A DNA stretch of 64,000 nt from Bog-532 sp963830385 (GCA_963830385.1 CAWHMD010000005.1:248001-312000); one strand, 5' to 3'. Positions 1 through 9,043 are shown, counted from the first letter of the stretch. Made by a program: numbers and translations. Notes: generated by a model not told the origin, from the sequence alone.

Positions 1-1
1 G

Positions 2-118
2 TTCGGGTGCGCCTGCGACGAACGGGCCGAGTGCGAGCCGGTGGAGTTCCTGTGCCTGTTCGGGCGGCAGGGGGAACGCGCTCACCTGCGGGTCCGGCCC
101 AAGGCCACCGAGGCCTGA
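2..118 (+). CDS. C-terminal end of an unknown protein (cut by window edge)
   Basis: Reading frame 2 is open from the window edge to a TGA at 116-118 and gives 38 residues that include a Cys-rich stretch (FGCACDERAECEPVEF) and a basic tail (LRVRPKATEA). Codon third positions are nearly all G or C, as in real genes here. The rest of the gene lies outside the window, so no family can be assigned. It points away from the F420 oxidoreductase that follows on the other strand. Confidence 0.5.
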   Translation, partial: FGCACDERAECEPVEFLCLFGRQGERAHLRVRPKATEA

Positions 119-155
119 CCGGGGCGCGCGGGCGTGGGGGCAGGGGTCTCCCGGC

Positions 156-1079
156 TCAGGCGGCGGGCTCGATGGCGTGGAGGTCGGGGAGGACCGAGAT
201 CAGCGCGTCCAGGGTGGCGTCGTCCCATGGGCCCCGCGGCGCCAGCAGCACGTGCTCGATGCCCAGCGCGGCCAGGCCGTGCAGGTGAGCCACCGTGTCC
301 TTAGCGCCCGCGCCCACGTCGAACGGGGAGGCGATGGTCTTCTCGATCTCGGCGTAGTCGCGGCCCTCGGCCGCGCAGTGCTCGCGCAGCACCCGCAGCT
401 TGTGCTCGATGTTGTCGGCGAACTGCGAGCCGGGCAGGTCGAACAGGCTGCAGGCGTCGGCGTACCTGGCCACCAGGCGGAGCGTCTTTTTTTCGCCGCT
501 GCCGCCGATCACGATCGGCGGGTGCGGCCGCTGCAGCGAGTTCGGTGAGTTCAGCGTCCGGGCCAGGTCGTAGTGACGGCCGCGGTAGGGCGAGTCGTCG
601 TCGCGCCACATCTGGTGGGCGATCTGCAGGGTCTCCTCCAGGCGCTCGAACCGCTCGGCCAGGGGCGGGAACGGGATGCCCAGGCCTTCGGCCTCCCAGG
701 CGGTCCCGGGACCGGCCGGCTCGGGATTCCAGGGCGCGCCGGCCCCGATGCCGAACACGGCCCGGCCGCCGGAGAGCACGTCCAGCGCGGTTACCGTCTT
801 GAGCAGCACGCCCGGGTGACGGTAGGCGACCGACGTGACCAGGGTGCCGAGGGTGGTCCGCCGGGTCTGCCCGGCCAGGAACGAGAGCGTGGCGTAGGCC
901 TCGGTGATGGGGGCTTCGGGCGGTTCGCCGGTGACCCGGATCTGGAAGAAGTGGTCCATCACCCATATGCTGTCGACCCCGGCCTCGTCGGCGGTCCGGG
1001 CGATCCGGGCCACGGTGGAGCCGAAGTCGGTGAGCGGGATGGGCCAGGAGAAGTTGCTGATGCTGATGCCGACCTTCAT
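156..1079 (-). CDS. LLM-class F420-dependent oxidoreductase
   Basis: A 307-residue protein of the luciferase-like monooxygenase superfamily, a TIM barrel that in actinomycetes usually binds coenzyme F420. Family marks are the N-terminal strand MKVGISISNFSWP, the helix-strand pair DEAGVDSIWVMDHFF, the ALDVLSGGRAVFGIGAG segment that lines the cofactor site, and PHPPIVIGGSGEKKTLRLVARYADA in the second half. Length is normal. The substrate cannot be read from sequence. It is transcribed divergently from a MarR regulator at 1262, and the shared 182-bp spacer holds two MarR-like palindromes, so it is probably that regulator's target. Some relatives use FMN instead of F420. Confidence 0.88.
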   Translation of the reverse strand: MKVGISISNFSWPIPLTDFGSTVARIARTADEAGVDSIWVMDHFFQIRVTGEPPEAPITEAYATLSFLAGQTRRTTLGTLVTSVAYRHPGVLLKTVTALDVLSGGRAVFGIGAGAPWNPEPAGPGTAWEAEGLGIPFPPLAERFERLEETLQIAHQMWRDDDSPYRGRHYDLARTLNSPNSLQRPHPPIVIGGSGEKKTLRLVARYADACSLFDLPGSQFADNIEHKLRVLREHCAAEGRDYAEIEKTIASPFDVGAGAKDTVAHLHGLAALGIEHVLLAPRGPWDDATLDALISVLPDLHAIEPAA

Positions 1080-1101
1080 GGCGGGCGCTCCCGGGATAGT
1101 C

Positions 1102-1147
1102 GTTAGCCAGGCAACGAATCTAACATCAATCTTGTGAGCCGGCTAAC
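1102..1147. promoter_or_regulatory. two MarR-type operator palindromes
   Basis: Two 14-bp elements share the half-site GTTAGCC: GTTAGCCAGGCAAC at 1102-1115 and GTGAGCCGGCTAAC at 1134-1147, the latter a palindrome with a single mismatch. They lie between the divergent oxidoreductase and MarR genes, the standard place for an autoregulated MarR repressor. The palindromes are visible; binding by the 1262 product is inferred. Confidence 0.55.
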
Positions 1148-1163
1148 GGATTTCGGCGCCGCC

Positions 1164-1226
1164 CGCTGAGCGCTCAACGCTCAACGCTCAACGCTTAGCG
1201 CTTAGCGCTTAGCGCTTAGCGCTTAG
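1164..1226. repeat. nine tandem heptamers in the marR promoter region
   Basis: Nine consecutive 7-bp units: CGCTGAG once, CGCTCAA three times, CGCTTAG five times. A further CGCTTAG lies at 1249-1255. The array sits just upstream of the presumed start of the MarR gene and would cover its -35 region. Arrays this short and perfect can change copy number by slippage. Confidence 0.9.
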
Positions 1227-1246
1227 CGCGCTCAGCGGCCATGACC

Positions 1247-1252
1247 TACGCT
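1247..1252 (+). promoter_or_regulatory. possible -10 element of a leaderless marR transcript
   Basis: TACGCT fits the actinobacterial -10 pattern TANNNT and ends 9 bases before the ATG at 1262. No Shine-Dalgarno sequence precedes that ATG, so a leaderless message is likely. No convincing -35 is seen; that position falls inside the heptamer array. Confidence 0.4.
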
Positions 1253-1261
1253 TAGCGGGCC

Positions 1262-1717
1262 ATGTCCAGTGATCAGCCCGCCGACGAGCCGCGCCAGCCG
1301 CCGGGCGGCGACTTCCAGGCCGCGTTCTGGTCGGCCAAGCACGCGATGGCCCTCGCCTCGGCCGCCGCGTTCTCCCGGCACGGGGTCCACGAGGGGCAGC
1401 AGTTCATCCTGCGCCGCCTGTGGGCCGACGACGGGCAGACCCCCGGCCAGATCGCCAAGGCGCTGGGGCTGGCCACTTCCACCGTGACCCGGGGCGCCAC
1501 CCGGATGGAGGCGGCCGGGCTGCTGGCCCGGGAGCCGCACGAGCGCGACCGTCGGCTGGTCCGGCTGCGCCTCACCGCCCGCGGGCGGGCCCTGGAGAAG
1601 GACATCGACGCCGAGATGGGTAAGCTCACCAACCGGGCGCTCGGGTCGTTCGGGCCGGCCGAGCGCGCCGCCGTGATCGAGGCGCTGGAGAAGATCCGGG
1701 CCAACCTGGAGGGCTAG
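1262..1717 (+). CDS. MarR-family transcriptional regulator
   Basis: A 151-residue winged-helix regulator. Residues about 45-115 hold the MarR DNA-binding core: QQFILRRLWADDGQTPGQIAKALGLATSTVTRGATRMEAAGLLAREPHERDRRLVRLRLT is the continuous stretch from helix to wing, with the Arg/Asp-rich DERD-like wing motif typical of the family (here HERDRRLVRLRL). The C-terminal helix should dimerise. It is divergent from the F420 oxidoreductase and preceded by MarR-like palindromes and a heptamer array. Probable repressor of both itself and the oxidoreductase; the ligand is unknown. The ATG at 1262 has no ribosome-binding site and may be leaderless. Confidence 0.88.
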   Translation: MSSDQPADEPRQPPGGDFQAAFWSAKHAMALASAAAFSRHGVHEGQQFILRRLWADDGQTPGQIAKALGLATSTVTRGATRMEAAGLLAREPHERDRRLVRLRLTARGRALEKDIDAEMGKLTNRALGSFGPAERAAVIEALEKIRANLEG

Positions 1718-1761
1718 CTGGCCCGCTCACCGGGAGGGCTGGGCCGCCCGCTCAGGTCAGC

Positions 1762-4700
1762 TCAGCTCACGCAGGCCGGGCCCAGCAGCTGCTTCAGATC
1801 GCCGAGCAGGGCCGGGGAGTTGGCCACCCGGAACTTGTCGTCCAGCCGGACCACGGTGGTCCGCTGGTTACCCCGCAGCCTCAGCTGTACCTCGGTCGGC
1901 CCCGCATGGGTCATCAGGACCTCCTTGAGCTGCTCCACCACCGGCGGGACGCACCGGGTCAACGGCATCGACACCACAAAAGGGCCGCCGTCGCTGGTCG
2001 TCATGTCGGGGACGGTGACGTCCATCGCGATCAGCTTGGGCACGTCGTCGCGCCGGTCGATCCGCCCCTTGACCGTGATGATCGCGTCCTCCGCGATCGA
2101 GGTCGCGTACAGCTGATAGGTCGCCGGGAAGAACAGCACCTCGACGGCGCCGCCCAGGTCCTCCAGGGTGGCGGCCGCCCACGGGTTGCCCTGCTTGGTG
2201 ACCTTGCGCTGGACGCCGGACAAGATGCCCGCCACCTTGACCACCTGGCCGCCGTCGCGGCCGTTGCTCTGCGGCCGCTCGCTGGTCTCCTCGGCGCTGA
2301 GCAGGTCGGCCAGTGAGCAGTCGGCTTCCCGGGCGAGCAGGTGCTCCACGCCCAGCAGCGGATGGTCGGAGACGTAGAGGCCGAGCATCTCGCGCTCGAA
2401 GCTCAGCCGGGTCGCCTTGTCCCAGTCGTCGCCCTCGGGGATCGGCACGTCGAAGAAGGCCTCGGTCTCGTCGTCCCCGCCGAACAGCGAGTCCTGGCCG
2501 ATGGCCTCGTTGCGCTTGATGTCGATCACCGAGTCCACGGCCTGCTCGTGCACCATGACCAGGCCCTTGCGCGGGTGGTCGAACGAGTCGAACGCGCCCG
2601 CCTTGATCAGCGACTCGATGACCCGCTTGTTACAGACCACGGTCGGGACCTTGCGCAGGAAGTCGGAGAAGCTGGTGAACGCGCCCTTGGACTTGCGGGT
2701 GGCCACGATCGCGTCGACCACGTTGACGCCGACGTTGCGGATGGCGGCCAAGCCGAACCGGACGTCCTCTCCCACCGCGGTGAACGTGGCCACCGACTCG
2801 TTCACGTCCGGCGGCAGCACCTTGATCCGCATCCGGCGGCACTCGTTGAGGTACAGCGCGGACTTGTCCTTGTCGTCACCGACCGAGGTGAGCAGCGCGG
2901 CCATGTACTCGGGCGCGTAGTTGGCCTTGAGGTAGGCGGTCCAGTAGGACACCAGCCCGTAGCCGGCGGTGTGGGCCTTGTTGAAGGCGTAGCCGGAGAA
3001 CGGCACCAGCACGTCCCACACGGCCTGGATGGCCTTGTCGGAGTAGCCCCGCTCCCGGCAACCCTGCTGGAACGGGCCGAACTCCTTGTCCAGGATCTCT
3101 TTCTTCTTCTTGCCCATGGCCCGGCGGAGCAGGTCGGCCTGGCCGAGCGAGTACCCGGCCAGGATCTGCGCCGCCTTCTGGACCTGCTCCTGGTAGACGA
3201 TCAGGCCGTAGGTGGGCTCGAGGATCTCCTTGAGCGGCTCTTCCAGCTCAGGGTGGATCGGCGTGATGTCCTGCAGGCCGTTCTTGCGCAGGGCGTAGTT
3301 GGTGTGCGAGTTGACGCCCATCGGGCCCGGCCGGTACAGGGCCAGCACCGCGGAGATGTCCTCGAAGTTGTCGGGCTTCATCAACCGGAGCAGCGACCGC
3401 ATGGCCCCGCCGTCCAGCTGGAACACGCCCAGAGTGTCGCCCCGGCCCAGCAGCTCGTAGGCGGGCTTGTCGTCCAGCGCCAGGTCGAGCAGGTTGATCT
3501 TGGTACCCCGGTTCTTCTCGATCGCGGCCACCGCGTCGGCCATGATCGTGAGGTTCCGCAGGCCCAGGAAGTCCATCTTCAGCAGGCCGAGGCCCTCGCA
3601 GGTCGGGTAGTCGAACTGCGTGATGACCGCGCCGTCGGTGTGCCGGGTCCACACCGGGATGTGATCGGTGATGGTCTCCGCGCTCATGATCACGCCGGCC
3701 GCGTGCACCCCGGGCTGGCGGATCAGGCCCTCGATGCCCCGGGCCTTGTCCATGACCTGCTTGATCTCGGCCTCGGACTCGTACAGCTGGCGCAGCTCGC
3801 CGGCCTCGTTGTACCGGGGATGGCTGGGGTCGAAGATCCCCGACAGCGGGATGTCCTTGCCCATCACCGCGGCCGGGAACGCCTTGGTGATCCGGTCACC
3901 CAGCGCGTACGGGAAGCCGAGTACGCGGGTGGAGTCCTTGATCGCGGCCTTGGCCTTGATCGTGCCGTAGGTGACGATCTGCGCGACCTTGTCCGAGCCC
4001 CACTTCTCGGTGACGTAGCGGATGACGTCGGCCCGGCCACGTTCGTCGAAGTCCACGTCGATGTCGGGCATGGACACGCGCTCGGGGTTGAGGAACCGCT
4101 CGAAGATCAGGCCGTGCTGGAGCGGGTCCAGGTCGGTGATGCCGAGCGCGTAGGCCACGATCGACCCGGCCGCCGATCCGCGGCCGGGGCCGACGGCGAC
4201 ACCGTGGTTCTTGGCCCACATGATGAAGTCGGCCACGACCAGGAAGTAGGCCGGGAACCCCATCTGGCAGATGATGTCGATCTCGTAGCTGGCCTGCCGC
4301 TTGTGGTCCTCGTCGTAGCCGGCGGGCCAGCGGCGGTCCATGCCCTTCCACACCTCGGCGCGGAACAGGTCGGCCTCGCTGTCGAAGCCCTCCGGGATCG
4401 GGAACCGCGGCATGAGGTTGACGAAGTCGAACATGCCGGTGGTGTCGACCCGGTCGGCCACCAGGAGCTGGCTGTTGCGGCAGCCCTCCTGCCAGAAGTC
4501 CGAGCTGTCGCCCGAGTACATCTCGGCCGCGGACTTGATGTAGTAACCGCTGCCGTCGAACCGGAACCGGTCGGCGTCGGCCAGCGTCTTGCCGGTCTGG
4601 ATGCACAGCAGCAGGTCGTGCGAGACCGAGTCGGATTCCCGGGTGTAGTGCGAGTCGTTGGTCACGACCGGCGGGATTCTGAGCTTCTTGCCGATCTCGA

Positions 4701-5331
4701 CCAGGCCGTCCCGGACCCGGCGCTCGATATCCAGCCCGTGGTCCATCAGCTCCAGGAAGTAGTTCTCCTTGCCGAAGATCTCCTGGTACTCGGCGGCCGA
4801 CCTGAGCGCCTCGTCGAACTGGCCCAGCCGGAGCCGGGTCTGCAGCTCACCGGACGGGCAGCCGGTGGAGGCCATCAGGCCCTCGGCGTGCTCGGCCAGG
4901 ATCTCCTTGTCCATCCGCGGCCACTTGACCAGCCAGCCTTCGGCGTAGGAACGCGAGGACAGCTTGAACAGGTTGTGCAGGCCGGTCCTGTTCCGGGCCC
5001 AGATGGTCTTGTGCAGGTAGGCGCCGCTGGCCGAGACGTCATCCTTCTTCTGGTGCGGCTGGCCCCACAAGATCCGCTTGGTGTTGGTGCGGCTCTCCGG
5101 CGCGACGTAGGCCTCGATGCCGATGACCGGCGTGATGCCCGCGTCCTTGGCCTGGCGGTGGAACTCGGCGGCGCCGTACATGTTGCCGTGGTCGGTCATC
5201 GCGACGTGGGTCATGCCCTGCCGCTCGACCTCTTTGAACAGCTCCTTCAGGCGGGCGGCACCGTCCAGCATCGAGTACTCCGTGTGCACATGAAGGTGTG
5301 CGTACGGCTGACGGGTCGCGGGTTCCGCCAT
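1762..5331 (-). CDS. dnaE: DNA polymerase III alpha subunit
   Basis: An 1189-residue replicative polymerase, normal length for actinobacterial DnaE1. The N-terminus (HLHVHTEYSMLDGAARLKEL) is a PHP domain that keeps metal-binding histidines, consistent with PHP-type proofreading. The C-family palm carries GPGRGSAAGSIVAYALG and PDIDVDFDERGR, with catalytic Asp423 and Asp425, followed by the fingers, a helix-hairpin-helix region and a C-terminal OB fold that begins near VKVAGILSGVQRKVTKQG. The ATG at 5331 has AAGGAGG upstream. It copies the leading and lagging strands as part of the holoenzyme. It is convergent with the MarR gene, with only 44 bp between. Confidence 0.97.
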   Translation of the reverse strand: MAEPATRQPYAHLHVHTEYSMLDGAARLKELFKEVERQGMTHVAMTDHGNMYGAAEFHRQAKDAGITPVIGIEAYVAPESRTNTKRILWGQPHQKKDDVSASGAYLHKTIWARNRTGLHNLFKLSSRSYAEGWLVKWPRMDKEILAEHAEGLMASTGCPSGELQTRLRLGQFDEALRSAAEYQEIFGKENYFLELMDHGLDIERRVRDGLVEIGKKLRIPPVVTNDSHYTRESDSVSHDLLLCIQTGKTLADADRFRFDGSGYYIKSAAEMYSGDSSDFWQEGCRNSQLLVADRVDTTGMFDFVNLMPRFPIPEGFDSEADLFRAEVWKGMDRRWPAGYDEDHKRQASYEIDIICQMGFPAYFLVVADFIMWAKNHGVAVGPGRGSAAGSIVAYALGITDLDPLQHGLIFERFLNPERVSMPDIDVDFDERGRADVIRYVTEKWGSDKVAQIVTYGTIKAKAAIKDSTRVLGFPYALGDRITKAFPAAVMGKDIPLSGIFDPSHPRYNEAGELRQLYESEAEIKQVMDKARGIEGLIRQPGVHAAGVIMSAETITDHIPVWTRHTDGAVITQFDYPTCEGLGLLKMDFLGLRNLTIMADAVAAIEKNRGTKINLLDLALDDKPAYELLGRGDTLGVFQLDGGAMRSLLRLMKPDNFEDISAVLALYRPGPMGVNSHTNYALRKNGLQDITPIHPELEEPLKEILEPTYGLIVYQEQVQKAAQILAGYSLGQADLLRRAMGKKKKEILDKEFGPFQQGCRERGYSDKAIQAVWDVLVPFSGYAFNKAHTAGYGLVSYWTAYLKANYAPEYMAALLTSVGDDKDKSALYLNECRRMRIKVLPPDVNESVATFTAVGEDVRFGLAAIRNVGVNVVDAIVATRKSKGAFTSFSDFLRKVPTVVCNKRVIESLIKAGAFDSFDHPRKGLVMVHEQAVDSVIDIKRNEAIGQDSLFGGDDETEAFFDVPIPEGDDWDKATRLSFEREMLGLYVSDHPLLGVEHLLAREADCSLADLLSAEETSERPQSNGRDGGQVVKVAGILSGVQRKVTKQGNPWAAATLEDLGGAVEVLFFPATYQLYATSIAEDAIITVKGRIDRRDDVPKLIAMDVTVPDMTTSDGGPFVVSMPLTRCVPPVVEQLKEVLMTHAGPTEVQLRLRGNQRTTVVRLDDKFRVANSPALLGDLKQLLGPACVS

Positions 5332-5742
5332 GGGTTGAGCCGCCTCCTTCGGGCATGCTGCGCAGAGCCCGTGAATGCCGGGGCAAACGGGCGTGCGTCA
5401 TCGTTCCGAACGGTGCCGGGGGGAAGGCGGCACGTGTCTCGCCTCGCCGGAGAGAGGAGCAATTCCGCCCTGAGGGGACCGTGCCGACCCGGTGATCCGA
5501 GCCTACATCGCGGGGCCCGGTCCCCGGCTCCGCACACGCCGGAGCCGGAGGAAAGGGCGCGGAATTCCGGTTGCGGCGAGTGGGTCACGGTTCGCCTGGT
5601 TACGGAGCGCACATAGGGGCGTGCTCCTGGCTGAGCCGTGCTGTCAGTCGAAATTATTATCGAATCACTGGACATAGGTTGATGATAGTTGGTAGGTTTG
5701 TCGAAAACTAGTGCGAGAAGGCCTTCCGGGGAGGTGGCGCTG
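5332..5742. other. divergent intergenic region between dnaE and the DUF222/HNH gene
   Basis: No gene is seen in these 411 bp. A perfect 9-bp inverted repeat (CCGGCTCCG at 5524-5532, CGGAGCCGG at 5540-5548, 7-base loop) lies in the presumed dnaE leader side. Positions 5651-5712 are unusually AT-rich for this genome and include an imperfect inverted repeat of ATTATTATCGAA with TTGATGATAGT. TAGGTT at 5675-5680 could be a -10 for the plus-strand gene, but no -35 is evident. Confidence 0.6.
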
Positions 5743-7446
5743 GTGCGGGGGATCACGGGTGGCGCTGACCGGCCGGATTTAAGCGGTGACGGCTGGGACG
5801 ACACGGCGAGCTGGTACTCCCAGGACCCGCTGGACAGCTCCTGCCCGCCGGAGTTCGTCGGCGTTCCGCTGGCCGAGGTCTTCGCTGCCGCCCGGGTGCC
5901 GGTCTCCCCGGCTGGCCCGGCCGCCGGGTTCGCGGCCAAGGCGCCGCTGGACCTGGCTCTGCCGGGAGTGGCGCTGGCGTCGTTCTGCTCGGAAGCAACC
6001 GGCGACGACGGCCGTTGCCGGGGCGCTTCCGACGATGAGCTGATCGGCGCGCTCAAGGCCTGGCAGCGGATCGAGTCGTGGGCGTCCGCCCGCAGGCTCG
6101 CGGTCACCGCCGAGCTGATCCGGCGCCGCCCAGAGCCCGGCTGCGAGCCCGAGGGTCCGGCCGCGCTACCGGCGGTCTGGGAGAAGTTCTGCCCGGACGA
6201 GCTCGGCGTCGCGATGGCCATCTCCGCCCACGCCGCCGACAAGAAGCTCGCGCTGGCCTACGACCTGGCCGGGCGGTTGCCGGGGACGGCCCGGGCGCTG
6301 CTCGAGGGCGCCATCGACGAGTACAAAGCGCAGATCATCTCCGAAGCCACCCGGACGCTGGACGCGCGCGGAGCCGCCGCGGTGGAGGCGCTCGTACTGC
6401 CCGGCATAGAGGCCAGGACCCCAGGGCAACTGCGTGCCGCACTGGCTCGGGCCATCCTGACGGTGGACCCCGAAGCCGCCCGGCGCCGCCGGGAACAGGC
6501 CGAGAAGGACGCCCGGGTCGAGCTCTGGCGGGAGGACGCGGGTACGGCCGCGCTGTGCGGGCGGGACCTCCCGCCCGCCGAGGCGCTCGCCGCCGACCAG
6601 CGCATCACCGCCTACGCGCGTGAGCTGAAGGCCTCCGGGCTGGACGGCACGATGGATCAGCTCCGGGCACGCGCGTTCCTCGACCTGGCTCTCGGGGTCG
6701 ACTCGCGAGTCAAGGACTCCCCGCCCGGCGAGGGCACTCCCCCGGCCGCCCGCAAACCCGCCCGCGGCACCAGAGCCAACGTCAACCTGACCGTGCCGCT
6801 CGGTACCGTACTCGGCTTGTCAGAACGTCCCGGCGAAGTGGCCGGGTTCGGCGCGGTCGACCCGGACGTGGGCCGCCGCCTGGCCCGCGACGCGGCCGCC
6901 GACCCGCGGAGCACCTGGTGTGTGACCGTGACCGATCAGCACGGCCGGCCCGTCGGCCACGGCTGCGCTCGCCCGGCGCGGGCCAGCCCGGATGACCGCT
7001 CGCCACCCGGCGAGCCCAACGGGTCCGCGCCGCCCTCCGCACCCCGCCGGTCCGGCCACTATGGGCGCTGGCGGCTGCGACTGGGCACCGGGCGGGAGTT
7101 CGTGGTGGACATCGGCCCGGTGCCGGTCACCGACTGCGACCACCGGCTCGAATCGGCCGGTTACCGGCCCCCGGCCCGGCTGCGGCACCTGGTGGAGATC
7201 CGGGACGGTGAGTGCACCTTCCCCACCTGCCGGCGGCCCGCCCGGCGGTGCGACTTTGAGCACGCGGTGCCCTGGGATCAAGGTGGCCGGACCTGTGCCT
7301 GTAACGCCGGGCCGCGCTGCCGCCATCACCACCAGGCCAAGCAGGCCACGGGCTGGCGGCTCGACCAGCGCCGGCCCGGTGAGCACACCTGGACCACCCC
7401 GTCGGGCCGGTCCTACTCCAGCGGCCCGGCGACGTACCCGGTCTGA
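5743..7446 (+). CDS. DUF222 domain protein with C-terminal HNH nuclease
   Basis: A 567-residue protein of the actinobacterial 13E12/DUF222 family. The N-terminal two thirds are the helical DUF222 region (for example ELIGALKAWQRIESWASARR). The C-terminus has a zinc-type HNH nuclease: CTFPTC starts at residue 491, FEHAVPW holds the first catalytic His (507), and RHHHQAKQ closes the motif. The frame is open upstream to a TTG at 5689, but the GTG at 5743 has GGGGAGG 9 bases ahead and is the better start. The family is multicopy in many actinomycetes, can resemble mobile elements, and has no settled function. The AT-rich 5' flank is unlike its surroundings and may mark insertion, though no terminal repeats were found. 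Confidence 0.85.
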   Translation: MRGITGGADRPDLSGDGWDDTASWYSQDPLDSSCPPEFVGVPLAEVFAAARVPVSPAGPAAGFAAKAPLDLALPGVALASFCSEATGDDGRCRGASDDELIGALKAWQRIESWASARRLAVTAELIRRRPEPGCEPEGPAALPAVWEKFCPDELGVAMAISAHAADKKLALAYDLAGRLPGTARALLEGAIDEYKAQIISEATRTLDARGAAAVEALVLPGIEARTPGQLRAALARAILTVDPEAARRRREQAEKDARVELWREDAGTAALCGRDLPPAEALAADQRITAYARELKASGLDGTMDQLRARAFLDLALGVDSRVKDSPPGEGTPPAARKPARGTRANVNLTVPLGTVLGLSERPGEVAGFGAVDPDVGRRLARDAAADPRSTWCVTVTDQHGRPVGHGCARPARASPDDRSPPGEPNGSAPPSAPRRSGHYGRWRLRLGTGREFVVDIGPVPVTDCDHRLESAGYRPPARLRHLVEIRDGECTFPTCRRPARRCDFEHAVPWDQGGRTCACNAGPRCRHHHQAKQATGWRLDQRRPGEHTWTTPSGRSYSSGPATYPV

Positions 7447-7461
7447 TCGGCCCCGGACCGC

Positions 7462-8388
7462 TCAGCTCTCGGCCTGCAGCACGTCGAGCGCGTGCTGCAG
7501 GTCGGCCGGGTATTCGCTGCGGAACTCCACCCAGCGCCCGTCGACCGGATGATCGAAGGCCAGGCTGACCGCGTGCAGCCACTGCCGGTGCAGACCCAAA
7601 TGCTCGGCCAGCACCGGGTCCGCCCCGTACAGCAGGTCGCCCACGCACGGGTGCCGGATCGCGGACATGTGCACCCGGATCTGGTGGGTGCGGCCGGTCT
7701 CCAGGCCCACGTCGAGCAGGCTGGCCGCGCGAAACGCCTCGATCGTGTCGTAGTGGGTCACGCTCGGGCGGCCCTCGGCCACCACCGCGAACCGGCCATC
7801 CCCGGACGGGTGCCGCCCGGTCGGGGCGTCGATCGTGCCCCGCAGCGGATCCGGGTGGCCCTGGACCAGCGCGTGGTAGCGCTTCTCGACCTCGCGCTCG
7901 CGGAACGCTCTTTTGAGCACGCTGTAGGCCTGCTCGCTCTTGGCCACCACCATCGACCCGGTGGTGTTCGCGTCCAGCCGGTGCACGACGCCCTGCCGTT
8001 CGGCCGCCCCGCTGGTCGCGACGGCGTGCCCGGTCGCCTGCAGGCCGCCGATCACGGTCGGGCCGGACCAGCCCGGTGCCGGGTGCGCGGCCACCCCGAT
8101 CGGCTTGTCGACCACGATGATGTCGTCGTCTTCGTACAGGATGTTCAGGCCTTCGACGGCCTGCGGCGGCTCCACCGGCCGCGGCGCCGGGAGGGTGACC
8201 TCGAGCGGTTCCCCCGCCGAAACCCGATCCGACTTGGCCGCCGGGCGGCCGTCGACCAGCACCATCCCGTCGGTGATCAGCTCGGCGGCCCGAGACCGGG
8301 ACAGGCCGAACATCCGGGCCAGCGCCGCGTCGAGGCGTTCACCGTCCAGGCCGTCGGGAACCGGCAGATAACGCTGATTCGCGGCCAT
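7462..8388 (-). CDS. rluD: RluA/RluD-family pseudouridine synthase
   Basis: A 308-residue enzyme that isomerises uridines in RNA, probably 23S rRNA. An S4-like RNA-binding domain (RLDAALARMFGLSRSRAAELITDGMV) precedes the catalytic domain. The active-site motif reads VVHRLDANTTGSMVVAKS, so the catalytic Asp is kept although the usual HRLDKDTSG is changed to HRLDANTTG. The nucleotide-binding segment GLETGRTHQIRVHM is intact. The ATG at 8388 with AAGGA 8 bases ahead is preferred over upstream ATGs. It overlaps the end of lspA by about 50 bp, the usual actinobacterial lspA-rluD pairing. The exact uridine targets are not deducible. Confidence 0.92.
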   Translation of the reverse strand: MAANQRYLPVPDGLDGERLDAALARMFGLSRSRAAELITDGMVLVDGRPAAKSDRVSAGEPLEVTLPAPRPVEPPQAVEGLNILYEDDDIIVVDKPIGVAAHPAPGWSGPTVIGGLQATGHAVATSGAAERQGVVHRLDANTTGSMVVAKSEQAYSVLKRAFREREVEKRYHALVQGHPDPLRGTIDAPTGRHPSGDGRFAVVAEGRPSVTHYDTIEAFRAASLLDVGLETGRTHQIRVHMSAIRHPCVGDLLYGADPVLAEHLGLHRQWLHAVSLAFDHPVDGRWVEFRSEYPADLQHALDVLQAES

Positions 8389-9043
8389 CCGCGCCATCCT
8401 TGCCGTCCCTGATATCTGCGCTCTCCGCCGGGGCGCCATCCTCGGCCTCGGCCGCGGGGCCGTCGGCCAGCGACTCCCGGCCTTCCCGGGTGCCGTCCAT
8501 GCGCAGGCCCATGACGGCCAGCAGCACCGCCAGCACGCCGCCGCAGACGATGGCCGAGTCGGCCAGGTTGAACACCGGCCAGTGCGGCAGTTCGATCCAG
8601 TCGACCACGTCGCCGCGGAACACCCCGGGCGACCGGAAGATCCTGTCCGACAGGTTCCCGGTAGCCCCGCCCAGCAGCAGGCCCAGCGTGATAGCCCACG
8701 GCAGGCTGCGCAGCTTGCGGGCGGCCCGCACGATGTAGATGATCACCGCCACCGCGATCGCGGTGAACACGATCGTTATCGACGTGCCGATGCTGAACGC
8801 CGCCCCGCTGTTCCGCAGCAACAGCAGCGTCAGGAACCCGCCGAGCAGCCGGATCGGCGCATGATGGACCAGCGTGTGCACCACCACGATCTTGGTCACC
8901 ACGTCCAGCGCCAGCACGAACAGGGCGACGCCGATGACCACCGGGAGCTTCCCGCTCCGGGGAGTGCCGGTGCCGTCCTCTGGCTGGCTCGCGGCCGCTG
9001 GCTGGCCCTCGCCCGTTACCTGCGTTCTTCGCGCTGCTTGCAC
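8339..9043 (-). CDS. lspA: lipoprotein signal peptidase (signal peptidase II)
   Basis: An aspartic membrane protease that cleaves prolipoprotein signal peptides after lipidation. Four membrane helices are visible. Signature motifs are LLRNSGAAFSIG, GGATGNLSDRIF with the first catalytic Asp, and VFNLADSAIVCGG with the second. About 50 acidic, Ala-rich residues follow the last helix and overlap rluD, making it longer than the usual 160-200 residues. The start is uncertain: GTG codons at 9043, 9052 and 9115 all lie within the upstream dksA-like gene and none has a clear ribosome-binding site, so translational coupling is likely. Confidence 0.92.
   Translation of the reverse strand: MQAARRTQVTGEGQPAAASQPEDGTGTPRSGKLPVVIGVALFVLALDVVTKIVVVHTLVHHAPIRLLGGFLTLLLLRNSGAAFSIGTSITIVFTAIAVAVIIYIVRAARKLRSLPWAITLGLLLGGATGNLSDRIFRSPGVFRGDVVDWIELPHWPVFNLADSAIVCGGVLAVLLAVMGLRMDGTREGRESLADGPAAEAEDGAPAESADIRDGKDGADGRESALSAGSRRPGR

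Noticed and set aside
1164..1226. Heptamer array as a CRISPR or centromere-like element
   Set aside because: Units are only 7 bp, with no spacers and no associated genes.
2341..5616. Long plus-strand open frame (over 1000 codons) opposite dnaE
   Set aside because: It is the antisense of dnaE; such frames are expected in GC-rich genes. Composition is His/Gln/Val/Arg-rich without domains.
5689..5742. TTG start of the DUF222/HNH gene at 5689
   Set aside because: No ribosome site there; the GTG at 5743 has GGGGAGG at the right distance.
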